Below, one piece after another: positions 15,630 through 26,444 of a stretch of DNA of 64,000 nucleotides (the stretch's first letter is position 1; every line of letters begins with the position of its first letter). Under the pieces are notes generated by a model. That model searched no databases. It was not told the DNA's origin and saw nothing but the letters and a program-made list of their open reading frames with translations. A program made the position numbers and the translations under genes. Source of the DNA: an uncultured Spirochaetales bacterium. Its GTDB lineage: Bacteria > UBP6 > UBA1177. The stretch covers positions 474,297 through 538,296 of the forward strand of contig CACYHH010000001.1 in assembly GCA_902774115.1 (NCBI GenBank). Reading direction: 5' to 3'.

Positions 15630-17297
15630 TTAGTCGGCTAAATTCTGATAAAGTCTTCTTTTTATCTTTTTTGTAGAAGTCTTTTCAAATTCCTGCGGAT
15701 GGATTTTTATTTCCGATATTTTCGTGAATGAAGAAGAAACAGCATTTAATTTAAGACGGTTTTCTTCCATAATTTCAGCAAGCTGCTCATCCGTAACTCC
15801 GTCTTTTCTGGCTTTTGCCGTGTCGGGATAAACAAAGGCGGCAAGCTTGTGTTCCTTGTTTTCCACAACAAGCGATTCAGCAACATACGGCATCGTATTG
15901 AGCTTAGCTTCTATCTCTTCCGGATAAATATTCTGTCCCGAAGCAGACAAAATCATGCTTTTGATGCGCCCTTTTATGAACAAAAATCCGTTGTTATCGA
16001 CAAATCCGAGATCTCCGGTATGGAACCAGCCTTCGCTGTCGAACGCTTCAGCCGTTTCTTTTTCCATTTTGTAGTAGCCGGTGAAGACATTTTCGCCTTT
16101 TACGCAGATTTCACCGACTCCGTTCTCATCTGGAGAATCGATTTTAAGTTGCAGATATTCAATAGCTTTTCCGCAGCTTCCGACCGGACGACCGTCAAAA
16201 TAATGGGTATAGGCGATAAGCGGAGCACATTCAGTCATGCCGTAGCCCACCGTGAATCTTACGCCGCACTTTTTGAAAAACTCTTCGATCTGCGGATTGA
16301 AAGCGGCACCGCCGATAAGCAGTTCGAAGTGGTTCGTTCCGAAAGCGCTGTTTATCTGATTTCCTATTTTTGAATATATGACCTTGTTTAAAAGAGGGAT
16401 TTTTATGAGTGTCGCCAAAAGCCCTTTTTCAAGGAGAGGAACTATTTTAGACTGATATATCTTTTCCAGAATCAGCGGAACAGTGACGACAATGACAGGA
16501 TTTATCTCTTCAAAAGCCTGTAAAATCACTTTCGGAGTCGGTATTTTCCCCAAGAAATAGATGTGGGCACCGCGTGCAAACTGTGAAAGAAAATCGTAAG
16601 CGCAGCCGAAGCAGTGAGCAAGCGGAAGGAACGCAAGAACATTTCCCGGCTCGTCTTTCATAAGGTGGTCAACAAAAAATTTCACATTCACCATGAGTGC
16701 GTTGTGAGTCAGCATGACCCCTTTTGAAAAACCCGTCGTGCCTGATGTATAAACGATAGAAGCCTGTGCGTCGTTTGATACGGCTTCAAAGTGAAAATTT
16801 TCTTTAGCCAACGGATTCTGCTTAAGTTGTTCAACAAAATCAGCATCACTTTTTCCGACAGTTTCCTCTTTTTCTCCGTTTTTGACAAAGCAAAAAGCGA
16901 AGTTTTCAAGCGAAATCACCGCTTCCGCATTTTCAAGAGTGAGTTTTTTTGTTTTATCGAAAACAGATTCAGCCGCAAAGAACAGCCTGGAGTCTGAATG
17001 ATTGACTATATGAACGATCTCTTCCGGCGAGAAATCAACGAGAATCGGAACAATTACCGCTCCGTAAGTGACCGAAGCAAGGTAAACAATTCCCCAATTC
17101 GAGGAATTTCTGCCGCACAAAGCGATTTTATCGCCTTTTTTTACATCAAAACTTTTAAACAGCACATGTAGTCTTGATATGTTTGCCGCAACATCGGCAT
17201 AAGAGTACGTCTCCCCGCCGTAATCACTGAAACAGGGACTATTCCAATTTTTAACAATCGATTTTTCAATGGTCCCGACAAGGTTTTCTTTTATCAT
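15630..17297 (-). CDS. AMP-forming acyl-CoA synthetase (long-chain type)
   Basis: A 555-residue adenylate-forming enzyme. The AMP-binding P-loop SIVYTSGTTGFSKGVMLTH lies near residue 183, YGMTECAPL near residue 345, and GWFHTGDLG plus FIKGRIKSMI with the hinge near residue 420-445. A C-terminal domain ends in KKIKRR, with the usual acyl-transfer Lys nearby. It would activate a fatty or other carboxylic acid with ATP and CoA. Close to FadD-like ligases, but chain length cannot be read from sequence. Convergent with the MFS gene, with 6 bases between them. Confidence 0.85.
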   Translation of the reverse strand: MIKENLVGTIEKSIVKNWNSPCFSDYGGETYSYADVAANISRLHVLFKSFDVKKGDKIALCGRNSSNWGIVYLASVTYGAVIVPILVDFSPEEIVHIVNHSDSRLFFAAESVFDKTKKLTLENAEAVISLENFAFCFVKNGEKEETVGKSDADFVEQLKQNPLAKENFHFEAVSNDAQASIVYTSGTTGFSKGVMLTHNALMVNVKFFVDHLMKDEPGNVLAFLPLAHCFGCAYDFLSQFARGAHIYFLGKIPTPKVILQAFEEINPVIVVTVPLILEKIYQSKIVPLLEKGLLATLIKIPLLNKVIYSKIGNQINSAFGTNHFELLIGGAAFNPQIEEFFKKCGVRFTVGYGMTECAPLIAYTHYFDGRPVGSCGKAIEYLQLKIDSPDENGVGEICVKGENVFTGYYKMEKETAEAFDSEGWFHTGDLGFVDNNGFLFIKGRIKSMILSASGQNIYPEEIEAKLNTMPYVAESLVVENKEHKLAAFVYPDTAKARKDGVTDEQLAEIMEENRLKLNAVSSSFTKISEIKIHPQEFEKTSTKKIKRRLYQNLAD

Positions 17298-17375
17298 CCG
17301 TTCCTCTCAACAAACAACTGTCAAAAAATTTGACGCGGCAATGTATAGCAAAGTTTCCAAGTATTCAATAAAATT

Positions 17376-19556
17376 TTATCTTTTCTGCAAAATCATGTCG
17401 GAAAGGATCAGACAGCCGTTCACTTCAGGGACGATTTTGAATTTATTTTTACCTTTTTTCATTTCAGCAGAAAATTCAAAAAGATACGGCAAACCGTCGT
17501 TTTTTTTGTTATCGTGAGTATAAACACCTGATTTTACTCCGTTTATTTCGACGCTGAAATCGGGTGTGCATTTTGTGGGAATCATTGTTATTCTGGCATC
17601 ATAAGTTCCTTCACTTTTTACGGACTGCTCAAACCCGTAATAGTTTTGTCCGGCTTTTTCTCCGAAAATTATAAAAATCCCCTGATCATCGAATTTGAAA
17701 TTGTCGGAACGGTACGGTCCCAGAATATCTTCCAGAATTTTGTTGTAGGAGTTGTCCATCACATAAACCATTTGCGGACTGCCGTCAGACGGGATCATTT
17801 TATGTCCGAAATTAGTGTAATATCTGCCGTCATCTTCAAGAAAAGGGATTTTTTCGGCGCGGAAAATCCTGTTTGAAAGAGGATTTCCCGGGATATCCTC
17901 ATTTACTATTTCTATTTTCCAGACAGCTTCAAAATCTTTTTCCGAATAGTATTTTCTAATATTGTCATCAGACTTTTCGCCTCTTGAATAGATGATCAAA
18001 TTGCCGTGTTCGTCAAAAGGAGGATTTTTCTGGAGTCTTAAAATAGATTCAAAATGGAACAGCAGATGGAACGGCAGCATAACTATCGAATTTTTTATAT
18101 TGTTTTCTTCTATGATCTTTTCTATTACAGCCGGATTGTGGAGTCCCGGAAGTTTTTTCGGAAAAAGAGGAAAACTGAAAAACATGAAAAAAATCAGCGC
18201 GCCTGCGACAAAACCGTGCATCGAGACAGCCGCTATTTTCGGCAATTTATCTTTTTTGTTGATTAATTTATTATATATTTCAACAAAACCGCATGCGGCA
18301 GGAATCAGGATCATTGCCCCCGATTCCATAAGATAACGCGGTCCGAAATAGTTTCCTTCAAGAAAAAACCAAAAATAGAAACACAAAGCGCAAAGCGGAG
18401 TGAAATAGTATAAAAAGTACTTGTAAGGTTTTGATATTATTGCCGGAAATATAAAAAGAAGCATTAAAGGATGAAATGTGATCCAGTGAATGAAACCGTT
18501 GATTCTGAGATACGAAATATGAGCTAAAAACGGGATCGTAGTTCCTTCGACAGGAGTCCAGTTTCTCATCGGAGCCACCATATTGCATCCTTTTCCCAAG
18601 CCCGGACGGTGACAGAATTCCTTGAGATCCATAGCATTGAAAAGGATATCCTGAGTGAAAATGAAAGGATCTCCCGTAAAAAACCGGTTATAAGCCATCA
18701 GAATAAAACCGGTTACGATAAACGGAACCGTGAAAAGAGCTGCTTTTTTTAAACTTTTATCCCTTGCGAGAATAAAAAACACGAATGCGGCATAGACATA
18801 AAGAGCATTTTGAGGACGCATCATCAGCGAATATGCAACAATCAGCCCGGACAAGAAAAAATTCAATGATTTCTCAGACTTGTATAGCAACAAATAGGAA
18901 GCGGACAAAACAAGCATAAGTCCGAAATGATGTGAAAAATAGAGGGCGCCGTGCATAATATGAAGAGGTGATGCCGAAAACATGAGCATGGCAATCAGCG
19001 CCGCATGCCTGTTTTTCAGCTTTTCGGCGTGGATTCCGACCAGAAAAGTGTTTATTCCGGCGATCATAGGATTGAACATATATTCCAAACTGAGTTTTGC
19101 GAAAGGAGCAAGAGCTATACTGTATCCGGGAAGAAAAATCGAAGTGTATTTATCGTTATTCATAAACATGAACAGAGTGGAATAATGCTCTTCAAAATCG
19201 GGCAGAGGAAGATAAAATTTACCGCTGGCAATAAGTTTTGCCAACCAGACATAGTGTGCTCCGTCATCAGGCATTTCACTGACGATAAAAACGCGGTTTA
19301 CGGCAAGAGTTATAAAAAACATTGCGAAAGGCAGAACTGTAAGGGAATATTTGACGGTTATTTCACCGATTTTTGCCGGAATGCCTGGTTTTATCAGATA
19401 TATTGCAGTAAAAACAACAATTGCAGCAGCAGCGCTGATATGAAAATCAGGCCAGAATACCGTAAAATATGTATAAAAACGCAAATCTGTTGCGATAAGA
19501 ATGTATAGTATGAAAAAAAGAAACGCGAAGAAAAAAGCGGTGATTTTTTCTTTCAT
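17376..19556 (-). CDS. membrane glycosyltransferase-like protein (GT-C, ArnT/PMT-like)
   Basis: A 726-residue protein with about 11-12 membrane segments in the first 450 residues and a soluble C-terminal part of about 250 residues. The first periplasmic loop contains SEMPDDGAHYVWLAKLI, with paired acidic residues and a nearby His, the typical place of the catalytic Asp in GT-C glycosyltransferases of the Dol-P-Man type. It may move a sugar from a lipid-linked donor to a lipid or protein at the outer face of the inner membrane. The C-terminal beta-rich domain is not identified. It lies 22 bases after the sigma-like gene on the same strand. Confidence 0.68.
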   Translation of the reverse strand: MKEKITAFFFAFLFFILYILIATDLRFYTYFTVFWPDFHISAAAAIVVFTAIYLIKPGIPAKIGEITVKYSLTVLPFAMFFITLAVNRVFIVSEMPDDGAHYVWLAKLIASGKFYLPLPDFEEHYSTLFMFMNNDKYTSIFLPGYSIALAPFAKLSLEYMFNPMIAGINTFLVGIHAEKLKNRHAALIAMLMFSASPLHIMHGALYFSHHFGLMLVLSASYLLLYKSEKSLNFFLSGLIVAYSLMMRPQNALYVYAAFVFFILARDKSLKKAALFTVPFIVTGFILMAYNRFFTGDPFIFTQDILFNAMDLKEFCHRPGLGKGCNMVAPMRNWTPVEGTTIPFLAHISYLRINGFIHWITFHPLMLLFIFPAIISKPYKYFLYYFTPLCALCFYFWFFLEGNYFGPRYLMESGAMILIPAACGFVEIYNKLINKKDKLPKIAAVSMHGFVAGALIFFMFFSFPLFPKKLPGLHNPAVIEKIIEENNIKNSIVMLPFHLLFHFESILRLQKNPPFDEHGNLIIYSRGEKSDDNIRKYYSEKDFEAVWKIEIVNEDIPGNPLSNRIFRAEKIPFLEDDGRYYTNFGHKMIPSDGSPQMVYVMDNSYNKILEDILGPYRSDNFKFDDQGIFIIFGEKAGQNYYGFEQSVKSEGTYDARITMIPTKCTPDFSVEINGVKSGVYTHDNKKNDGLPYLFEFSAEMKKGKNKFKIVPEVNGCLILSDMILQKR

Positions 19557-19578
19557 AGACCTAAGTCAAACTAAAAAA

Positions 19579-20022
19579 CTATCTGTCGCTCAGGAAACTG
19601 ATGCTCTGAACGTTGTACTGCGTGCTGTTCTGACGGAGCTTCTGCAAAGCTCTCATTTCGACCTGACGGATCCTTTCTCTGGTCAGGTTCATGATCGTTC
19701 CGACCTCTTCAAGCGTGACGCCGCCTTTGTCTGCGACATCAAGCGCACATGTTTCGCGAAGTTCCCAGACTTCTTTGCCGGGGAAGTTGAATTTTATCGA
19801 TTTCGTTTCGGGATTTACATCGAGAAAAAGATGATATTTGCACGAAACAAAAAGGCACGGTCTTTTCAATTTGAGACATTCGGAACGGTTTTTCGGTTTC
19901 TGATACGAGGTGATGTCAATCAGATCCCAGTAAATCGAACCTTCTTCGAGTTTTCCCTTCTGCTCCGTGATGACCTCGGTGTAAGGCTTCTCCTTCTTTT
20001 TTGATTTCTCTTTCGATGCCAT
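19579..20022 (-). CDS. sigma-region-4-like DNA-binding protein with Cys-rich motif
   Basis: A 147-residue protein. Residues 100-132 hold a sigma-70 region 4 helix-turn-helix: [20 protein letters not shown] followed by [11 protein letters not shown]. There is no region 2, so it is not a complete sigma factor. Before it lies [17 protein letters not shown], a Cys-x6-Cys-x4-Cys-x2-His pattern that could bind zinc or an Fe-S cluster, then a strand-rich [18 protein letters not shown] recall small proteins of this layout from Myxococcota and deltaproteobacterial genomes, where they are not characterised. It has its own strong promoter. Possibly a small regulator of housekeeping promoters. Confidence 0.75.
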   Translation of the reverse strand: MASKEKSKKKEKPYTEVITEQKGKLEEGSIYWDLIDITSYQKPKNRSECLKLKRPCLFVSCKYHLFLDVNPETKSIKFNFPGKEVWELRETCALDVADKGGVTLEEVGTIMNLTRERIRQVEMRALQKLRQNSTQYNVQSISFLSDR

Positions 20023-20111
20023 TGCTTTACTCTGAAAAAAGTTGGTAATGTTGTATATTCAAACGGTTATTTTCTGTCATCCCACTCACAAAAAAACAAA
20101 AACGGCGCTGA

Positions 20112-20139
20112 ATAATAGAACGCAAAAGCACATTGTCAA
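20112..20139 (-). promoter_or_regulatory. strong sigma-70-like promoter of the sigma-like gene
   Basis: On the minus strand TTGACA (20134-20139) and TATTAT (20112-20117) are 16 bases apart. It lies about 90 bases upstream of the ATG at 20022, leaving a long leader. Confidence 0.75.
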
Positions 20140-20191
20140 CACTTTTTAGTTTAATTTACTGATTTTATTAGCTGTTTTATTCATAAAAATC

Positions 20192-21523
<1,332 letters not shown>

Positions 21524-21559
21524 TTATCAGCCGTTTATATACAAGTTTTTTGCCAGTTT

Positions 21560-22612
21560 TTAAATTCGATTAAAGAAATCGATAAGTTTTTCCACATCAG
21601 CATCTTTCGTAGCCCAGCTTGTGCAGATTCTCACGGCCGTATGCCGCTCATCCGTCTTTTCCCAGAAAGCGAAAGAAAAGCGTTTTGAGAGTTTTTCAAA
21701 AATTTCATCCGGAAAAATCGGGAATATCTGATTCGTCGGCGAATCGAAAAGAAATTTGATCCCTTTTGCCTCAAGTGCAGTTTTTATCTTTTCAGCCGCT
21801 TCGACCGCGTGGCGGGCAAGTTTGAAGTAAAGATTATCGGTAAACAGCGCTGTAAACTGGATCCCGAGCAGCCTTCCCTTCGCAAGCATTCCTCCGCGCT
21901 GCTTTATCATGCAGCGGAAATCTTTCTTAAGTTTAGGATCGACTATGACGACAGCTTCGCCGAAAAGAGCGCCGGTTTTAGTTCCGCCGATGTAAAAAAC
22001 TTCGCAGAGTGAGGCGATTTCAGGGAGTGTGAGGTCGTTTTTTCCGGCAGCAAGCCCGTAACCGAGCCTTGCCCCGTCGATAAAAAGCGGAAGTCCGTGT
22101 TTCCGGCAGACATTATGAATCGCTGAAAGTTCGCTCTTTGAATAAATAGTGCCGTTTTCTGTCGGGAACGAAATATAAACCATTCCTGCTTGAACTATAT
22201 GCTCGTAGTTGCAGTCGCCGACAAGGCGCAGATAGCAGTTTTCGATCTGCCCAGCAGTCAGTTTTCCGTCTTTTGAAGGAAGTGCGAGAACTTTGTGCCC
22301 CGTAGATTCGATTGCTCCGGTTTCGTGGACGTTTATATGCCCCGTTTCGGCGCAGATGACACCTTGATGAGGACGAAGAATCGAAGCGATGACTGTTGTA
22401 TTAGTCTGAGTTCCGCCGACTAAAAAATGAACTTCAGGAACATTTTTCCCCCGTTTTCCGGCGAATCCGCATGCCGAAAGGATAAGCCTTGCCGCTTTTT
22501 CGCAGTATTTGTCGCAACCGTAGCCGTCAGTCTGTTCGAAATTTGTTTTTACAAGCAGGTCGAGTATCACCGGATGGCATCCTTCGAGATAATCACTGTC
22601 AAACTTTATCAT
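21560..22612 (-). CDS. ltaE: low-specificity L-threonine aldolase-like, PLP enzyme
   Basis: A 350-residue fold-type I PLP enzyme of the beta-eliminating lyase/threonine aldolase group. The PLP lysine lies in YIGGTKTGALFG near residue 213, and the cofactor Asp in LFIDGARLGYGLA near residue 180. N-terminal LVGGTQTNTTVIAS and an ETGHINVHETGAI segment are typical of threonine aldolases, which split threonine to glycine and acetaldehyde. Some relatives use other beta-hydroxy amino acids. Overlaps the downstream flippase-like gene by 14 bases. Confidence 0.85.
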   Translation of the reverse strand: MIKFDSDYLEGCHPVILDLLVKTNFEQTDGYGCDKYCEKAARLILSACGFAGKRGKNVPEVHFLVGGTQTNTTVIASILRPHQGVICAETGHINVHETGAIESTGHKVLALPSKDGKLTAGQIENCYLRLVGDCNYEHIVQAGMVYISFPTENGTIYSKSELSAIHNVCRKHGLPLFIDGARLGYGLAAGKNDLTLPEIASLCEVFYIGGTKTGALFGEAVVIVDPKLKKDFRCMIKQRGGMLAKGRLLGIQFTALFTDNLYFKLARHAVEAAEKIKTALEAKGIKFLFDSPTNQIFPIFPDEIFEKLSKRFSFAFWEKTDERHTAVRICTSWATKDADVEKLIDFFNRI

Positions 22613-23609
22613 TTTTCTCTTTTTTCTGCGGAATAATTATAAGTGACGAAACAATAGACATCGCAATTATCGCTTTAATACGCAAAATAAAAGTTACCAG
22701 CACTCCGGCTTCTCCCGGCAGTCCCAAGAAAACGAACGAAGCGTAACCGATTCCCTCGCCCACTCCGAATTTCATCGGAACAATCGCCGCCAGGTAGTTG
22801 CCGAGATTCATTGTGCAGTGGACAAGAATAAGAACAGAAAGGGCATAGCTGTCAAAACCGGCAAAACAAGTGCATAAAATGAAAGTCAACAGCGAAACAT
22901 GACGCGCAAAATACTGCAGGCAGAAAGTTTTTCTAAAGTCAAGAGGCCGTTCCTTTTTAAAAAGTTTAAGATCGCGATCCATCCGCTCAGCTTTTTCTAT
23001 CAGCTCGTCAGTGTTCTTTTTGCCAAGATATTTCAGCAACTTAACCAGTTTAACAGACATGTTTGCATGTATAAGGATCATCATGCCTAAATAAGGAAGA
23101 AAACCTAAAAGTGAGATCGCGGCTATCATCCATAATTTACTCATCTGATATGAGTCATTCGGCATAACCAATGCAAAAAAGAGGGAAAGTGGAACCATGG
23201 CCACTATAGAGCATCCTTTTGAAAGTTTATAGACGTAATTCCAGAGAATAACGCCTTTTATTGAGTTTTCAGAGCCGGCAACACTTTTTATCATACCGAT
23301 TTTCACAAGTTCACCGACTTCCCATGGAATAATGTAATTTGTCAATGCGCCCATGCAGTTGGATGAAAACACATGCAGAAAACTTTTTCTTTTAGGCAGC
23401 GCAAAATAGAGTCCGAGAGCATCGGAACCGTTTTCTAAAAACCCGCAGCATATAAGAATAACAGCTCCGCCCCATCCTACTTCAAGAAAAGCATCGCCTA
23501 CTTTGTCGAAACCTATTCCTTTCAAAAGAAAAAATAGAATGAGAATTGAAGATATAAAGAACAATACTCTTAATAATTTCTTCAGCTTAGCTTTGGTTTG
23601 CGTTTCCAT
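22599..23609 (-). CDS. flippase-like integral membrane protein (LPG synthase TM/UPF0104 type)
   Basis: A 336-residue protein with about eight membrane segments. The pattern NYIIPWEVGELVKIGMIK near residue 92 and GVGEGIGYASFVF near residue 285 follow the lysylphosphatidylglycerol synthetase TM region/UPF0104 family. In that family they correspond to the P-G-x-G-E-x-x-R and G-x-G-E motifs. It lacks the soluble aminoacyl-transferase domain of MprF, so it may be a lipid flippase or glycolipid-linked protein. ATG 23609 is preferred over an in-frame TTG at 23615. Confidence 0.68.
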   Translation of the reverse strand: METQTKAKLKKLLRVLFFISSILILFFLLKGIGFDKVGDAFLEVGWGGAVILICCGFLENGSDALGLYFALPKRKSFLHVFSSNCMGALTNYIIPWEVGELVKIGMIKSVAGSENSIKGVILWNYVYKLSKGCSIVAMVPLSLFFALVMPNDSYQMSKLWMIAAISLLGFLPYLGMMILIHANMSVKLVKLLKYLGKKNTDELIEKAERMDRDLKLFKKERPLDFRKTFCLQYFARHVSLLTFILCTCFAGFDSYALSVLILVHCTMNLGNYLAAIVPMKFGVGEGIGYASFVFLGLPGEAGVLVTFILRIKAIIAMSIVSSLIIIPQKKEKNDKV

Positions 23610-23643
23610 TGACAATCTCTAAAACGACAAAAACAAGCGGTGT

Positions 23644-23671
23644 ATATTATAGTTTTATCAATGCTTGTCAA
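23644..23671 (-). promoter_or_regulatory. probable promoter of the flippase-like/threonine aldolase unit
   Basis: Minus strand TTGACA (23666-23671) is followed by overlapping -10 candidates TATAAT (14-base spacing) and TAATAT (16-base spacing, 23644-23649). The segment lies in the divergent gap upstream of both 23609 and the YgiQ gene. Confidence 0.5.
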
Positions 23672-23749
23672 TTGGAATCAAGCGGAAAAATTTGCTTCGC
23701 CGCCGTTTATCATTAAATTTCTGCGACTGTTGATTTTTTAAGGTAATTC

Positions 23750-25432
23750 ATGTTCATACCGACCACAAAAAAAGAGCTCGATGCACTCGGCTGGGAAAAA
23801 TGCGACATCATTTTCGTAAGCGGTGATGCCTATATCGACACATATTTCGACGGTTGCGCCATTTTGGGTAAGTATTTGATAAAACACGGGTTTCGCGTCG
23901 GAATCATAAGCCAGCCTGACATAAATTCACCCGCAGATATCAGCCGTCTCGGTGTTCCCGAACTTTTCTGGGGAGTAAGCGGCGGTGCGATGGACAGCAT
24001 GGTCGCAAACTACACTTCACTCGGGCTCAGGCGCAAGGAAGATGACCTCACTCCCGGCGGAATCAACAACAAACGTCCCGACAGAGCGGTTTTGAAGTAT
24101 GTAAACCTCATCCAGCGCACTTTCAGCGAAAAAAAGCTGATAACCATAGGCGGGATCGAAGCGTCACTGAGACGGTTCGCGCACTACGATTCGCACACAG
24201 ACAAAATCAGAGGCTCCATCCTTGCCGATTCAAAGGCAGACATCCTTGTTTTCGGAATGGGCGAAAGAGCCAACCTTGAACTTGCTGAAACGCTGAAAAA
24301 CGGCGGAAATATTGAAGAAATCCGCGGAATATGCCACATGGCAAAAAATGCGCCCGAAGGTTTTGTGCAGCTTCCAGATTTTGAAGATTGCGCTGCTTCG
24401 AAAGACAAATTTCTTGAAATGTCCAAACTTTTTTTCAAATCGTGCAAACTTAAAAAAGGGATTTTTCAGAAACAGGCAGGAAGATTTGTAGTGCAGAATC
24501 CGCCGGCTCTGCCGCTCACAAGTGCTGAACTCGATGAAATCCACGAACTCGATTTTGAAAGAAAAGTCCATCCCTTTTACGCCGCAATGGGGGAAGTCCG
24601 CGCTCTCGACACAATAAAAAACTCGGTTCTGACTCACCGCGGCTGCTTCGGCGCATGCTCATTCTGCTCGATTACCGCTCATCAGGGAGCTGACATAATT
24701 TCAAGAAGCGAAGAATCGATAATCCGCGAAATCACGAAAATGGCTTCAAAACCAGACTTCAACGGCGTGATAAACGACCTCGGAGGCCCGACTGCAAACA
24801 TGTACGGCATGGATTTCGTCAAAGGCGAAAACGGCCACTGCGCCTTGAAAGAGTGCCTTTTCCCTAAAGTATGTGACAAGCTGCCGGTTGACCACTCGCG
24901 TCAGATCGCACTTCTCAAAAGAGTAAGAAAAATTAAGAATATCAAGCACATATTCATTTCTTCAGGAATCCGTTACGACCTTATTTTAGCCGACAAAATC
25001 CACGGTCAGGAATATCTTAACGAAATTCTGACGCACCACATTTCTGGGCAGATGAAGATAGCGCCGGAGCATATAATTAAAAACGTCACCGACTTAATGA
25101 ACAAGCCTGACGGCAGAAATCTCAAAGAGTTCAAAGAGTTGTTTGACAGAACTGTGCAAAAGCTGAAAAGTCCGCTCTTCCTCACCTATTACTTTATTGC
25201 AGCGTTTCCGGGCTGCACAGAACGGCATCAGATAGAAGCAAAAAAATTCATATCACAAATTCTGAAAACCAATCCGAAACAGGTTCAGATTTTCACTCCC
25301 ACGCCTTCGACCGAAGCGACCGCCCTCTACTGGACTGAAAAAAGTTTTGACGGAAAAAAAATCTTTGTAGAAAAAAATTTCTCAAAGAGAAAACGGCAGA
25401 AAGAAATAATCACAGAAAGGAAAAAAATCTGA
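23750..25432 (+). CDS. YgiQ family radical SAM protein
   Basis: A 560-residue protein that follows the YgiQ (UPF0313) family from end to end. The N terminus WEKCDIIFVSGDAYID and PELFWGVSGGAMDSMVANY are family hallmarks. GGIEASLRRFAHYD near residue 138 precedes the radical SAM cluster motif GCFGACSFC near residue 300, which gives CxxxCxxC. Later KIAPEH and FIAAFPG segments fit the SAM barrel. The reaction is not known for any member to my knowledge. Convergent with thiF, with 2 bases between the stops. Confidence 0.92.
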   Translation: MFIPTTKKELDALGWEKCDIIFVSGDAYIDTYFDGCAILGKYLIKHGFRVGIISQPDINSPADISRLGVPELFWGVSGGAMDSMVANYTSLGLRRKEDDLTPGGINNKRPDRAVLKYVNLIQRTFSEKKLITIGGIEASLRRFAHYDSHTDKIRGSILADSKADILVFGMGERANLELAETLKNGGNIEEIRGICHMAKNAPEGFVQLPDFEDCAASKDKFLEMSKLFFKSCKLKKGIFQKQAGRFVVQNPPALPLTSAELDEIHELDFERKVHPFYAAMGEVRALDTIKNSVLTHRGCFGACSFCSITAHQGADIISRSEESIIREITKMASKPDFNGVINDLGGPTANMYGMDFVKGENGHCALKECLFPKVCDKLPVDHSRQIALLKRVRKIKNIKHIFISSGIRYDLILADKIHGQEYLNEILTHHISGQMKIAPEHIIKNVTDLMNKPDGRNLKEFKELFDRTVQKLKSPLFLTYYFIAAFPGCTERHQIEAKKFISQILKTNPKQVQIFTPTPSTEATALYWTEKSFDGKKIFVEKNFSKRKRQKEIITERKKI

Positions 25433-25434
25433 TC

Positions 25435-26070
25435 TCAGCAGTCAAATTCACCGGCAATTATTCTGAGAACCGCGTGAGCCTGATGCGCCGCGCAGACAAG
25501 AACTCTCGCTCCGAAAAGGCCGTTTCCTGCCGCGACATCGTTCGTGAGATCGCCGCAGAGATAGAATTTATCTGTAATTTTTCTCGTTTTTATAAGATTG
25601 GCTGAGTTGAGGCTTGCCATTCCCGAACCAGAAACAAGATAAGTCTCAGGCATATTTTCAAGAACCGTGTTAACGAGCATCGCCTTAGCCTCGGCCTTGT
25701 CGAAAGCTTCGCATACTATCGGAAAACCTTTAAGAAGTTCTGTAACATTTTCTTCGGTGATTTTCGCAACTTCAGCCGTAACTTCGCAGTAAGGGGCGAT
25801 TTTTGCAAGATTTTCTTTCAAAGCTTGAGCCTTGAACAAGCCGATCTGGTCTGCAAAATACTGCTGACGGTTCAAATTTGTGATCTCAATTTTGTCAAAA
25901 TCAATGATCTTGAGCCGCCCTACTCCCGCTCTAGCCAGAACGATCGCGATATTCGAGCCTAGCCCGCCAGCGCCGCAGACTGCAACAGAAGCTGCCTCGA
26001 ATTTTTTCTGAAGCTCAAGCCCGTGTTTTGCCGCAAGGCCGTTGAAAAATTCTTCTTTTGAAGGAATCAT
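25435..26070 (-). CDS. thiF: ThiS adenylyltransferase ThiF (short form)
   Basis: A 211-residue E1-like enzyme. The ATP site is GAGGLGSNIAIVLARAG near residue 33, followed by LKIIDFDKIEITNLNRQQYF with the metal-binding Asp. This short form, without the C-terminal Cys4 zinc region of MoeB-type proteins, matches the anaerobe-type ThiF that adenylates the ThiS tail. The ATG follows the thiS TAG directly. The remaining thiazole genes thiH and thiG lie 15 kb away at 41122-43158. Confidence 0.87.
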   Translation of the reverse strand: MIPSKEEFFNGLAAKHGLELQKKFEAASVAVCGAGGLGSNIAIVLARAGVGRLKIIDFDKIEITNLNRQQYFADQIGLFKAQALKENLAKIAPYCEVTAEVAKITEENVTELLKGFPIVCEAFDKAEAKAMLVNTVLENMPETYLVSGSGMASLNSANLIKTRKITDKFYLCGDLTNDVAAGNGLFGARVLVCAAHQAHAVLRIIAGEFDC

Positions 26071-26265
26071 CTAGCCGCCCCCCACAAAACTTACGATCTC
26101 AAGCGTGTCGTTTTCCTTGACGACAGTTTCAGCATATTTTGCTTTCGGAACGATGTTTCCGTTGAGCTCGACCGCTACTCTCGCCTTGTTGTAACCGAAT
26201 TTTTCAACTATTTCGGCTATATTGAGACCGGTAACGGCCTCGGTCTTTCCGTTTACTTTAGTCAT
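26071..26265 (-). CDS. thiS: sulfur carrier protein ThiS
   Basis: A 64-residue ubiquitin-like protein ending in FVGGG. The terminal Gly-Gly is what ThiF adenylates and what then carries the thiocarboxylate sulfur for thiazole formation by ThiG. VAVELNGNIVPK in the middle is typical of ThiS. Its TAG directly abuts the thiF ATG, so the pair is coupled. GGAGGTAAC precedes the start. Confidence 0.92.
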   Translation of the reverse strand: MTKVNGKTEAVTGLNIAEIVEKFGYNKARVAVELNGNIVPKAKYAETVVKENDTLEIVSFVGGG

Positions 26266-26444
26266 GTTACCTCCAAGAAAACCAACACGCGCCTTTATCG
26301 CTTATTTTTTCGGATTTGGCAATATATTCTCCAAAAAATCCGCGCTTGGGCGATATGCGCCCTACCCACTGTGTTAAACACATCCGAACCGCGCTTCATA
26401 AAGGTTATGAGCGCAATTTTTACTATTTTTTATTGGAGGAAAAG
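26266..26444 (+). other. intergenic region with three nested inverted repeats
   Basis: Three dyads lie between divergent thiS and the lipoprotein at 26445. One pairs CGGATTTGG (26311) with CCAAAAAATCCG (26331-26342), imperfectly. The second is TTGGGCGATATGCGCCCTA at 26346-26364, a perfect GGGCG/CGCCC core that matches the island operator at 15 of 19 positions. The third pairs GCGCTTCATAA (26391) with TTATGAGCGC (26405-26414). A TGTGTTAAACACA dyad also sits at 26370-26382. Regulatory or transcript-processing role is possible. Confidence 0.45.

Noticed and set aside
26316..26444. N-terminal extension of the lipoprotein at 26445
   Set aside because: The extra 43 codons translate inverted repeats, precede no ribosome site and would bury the signal peptide.
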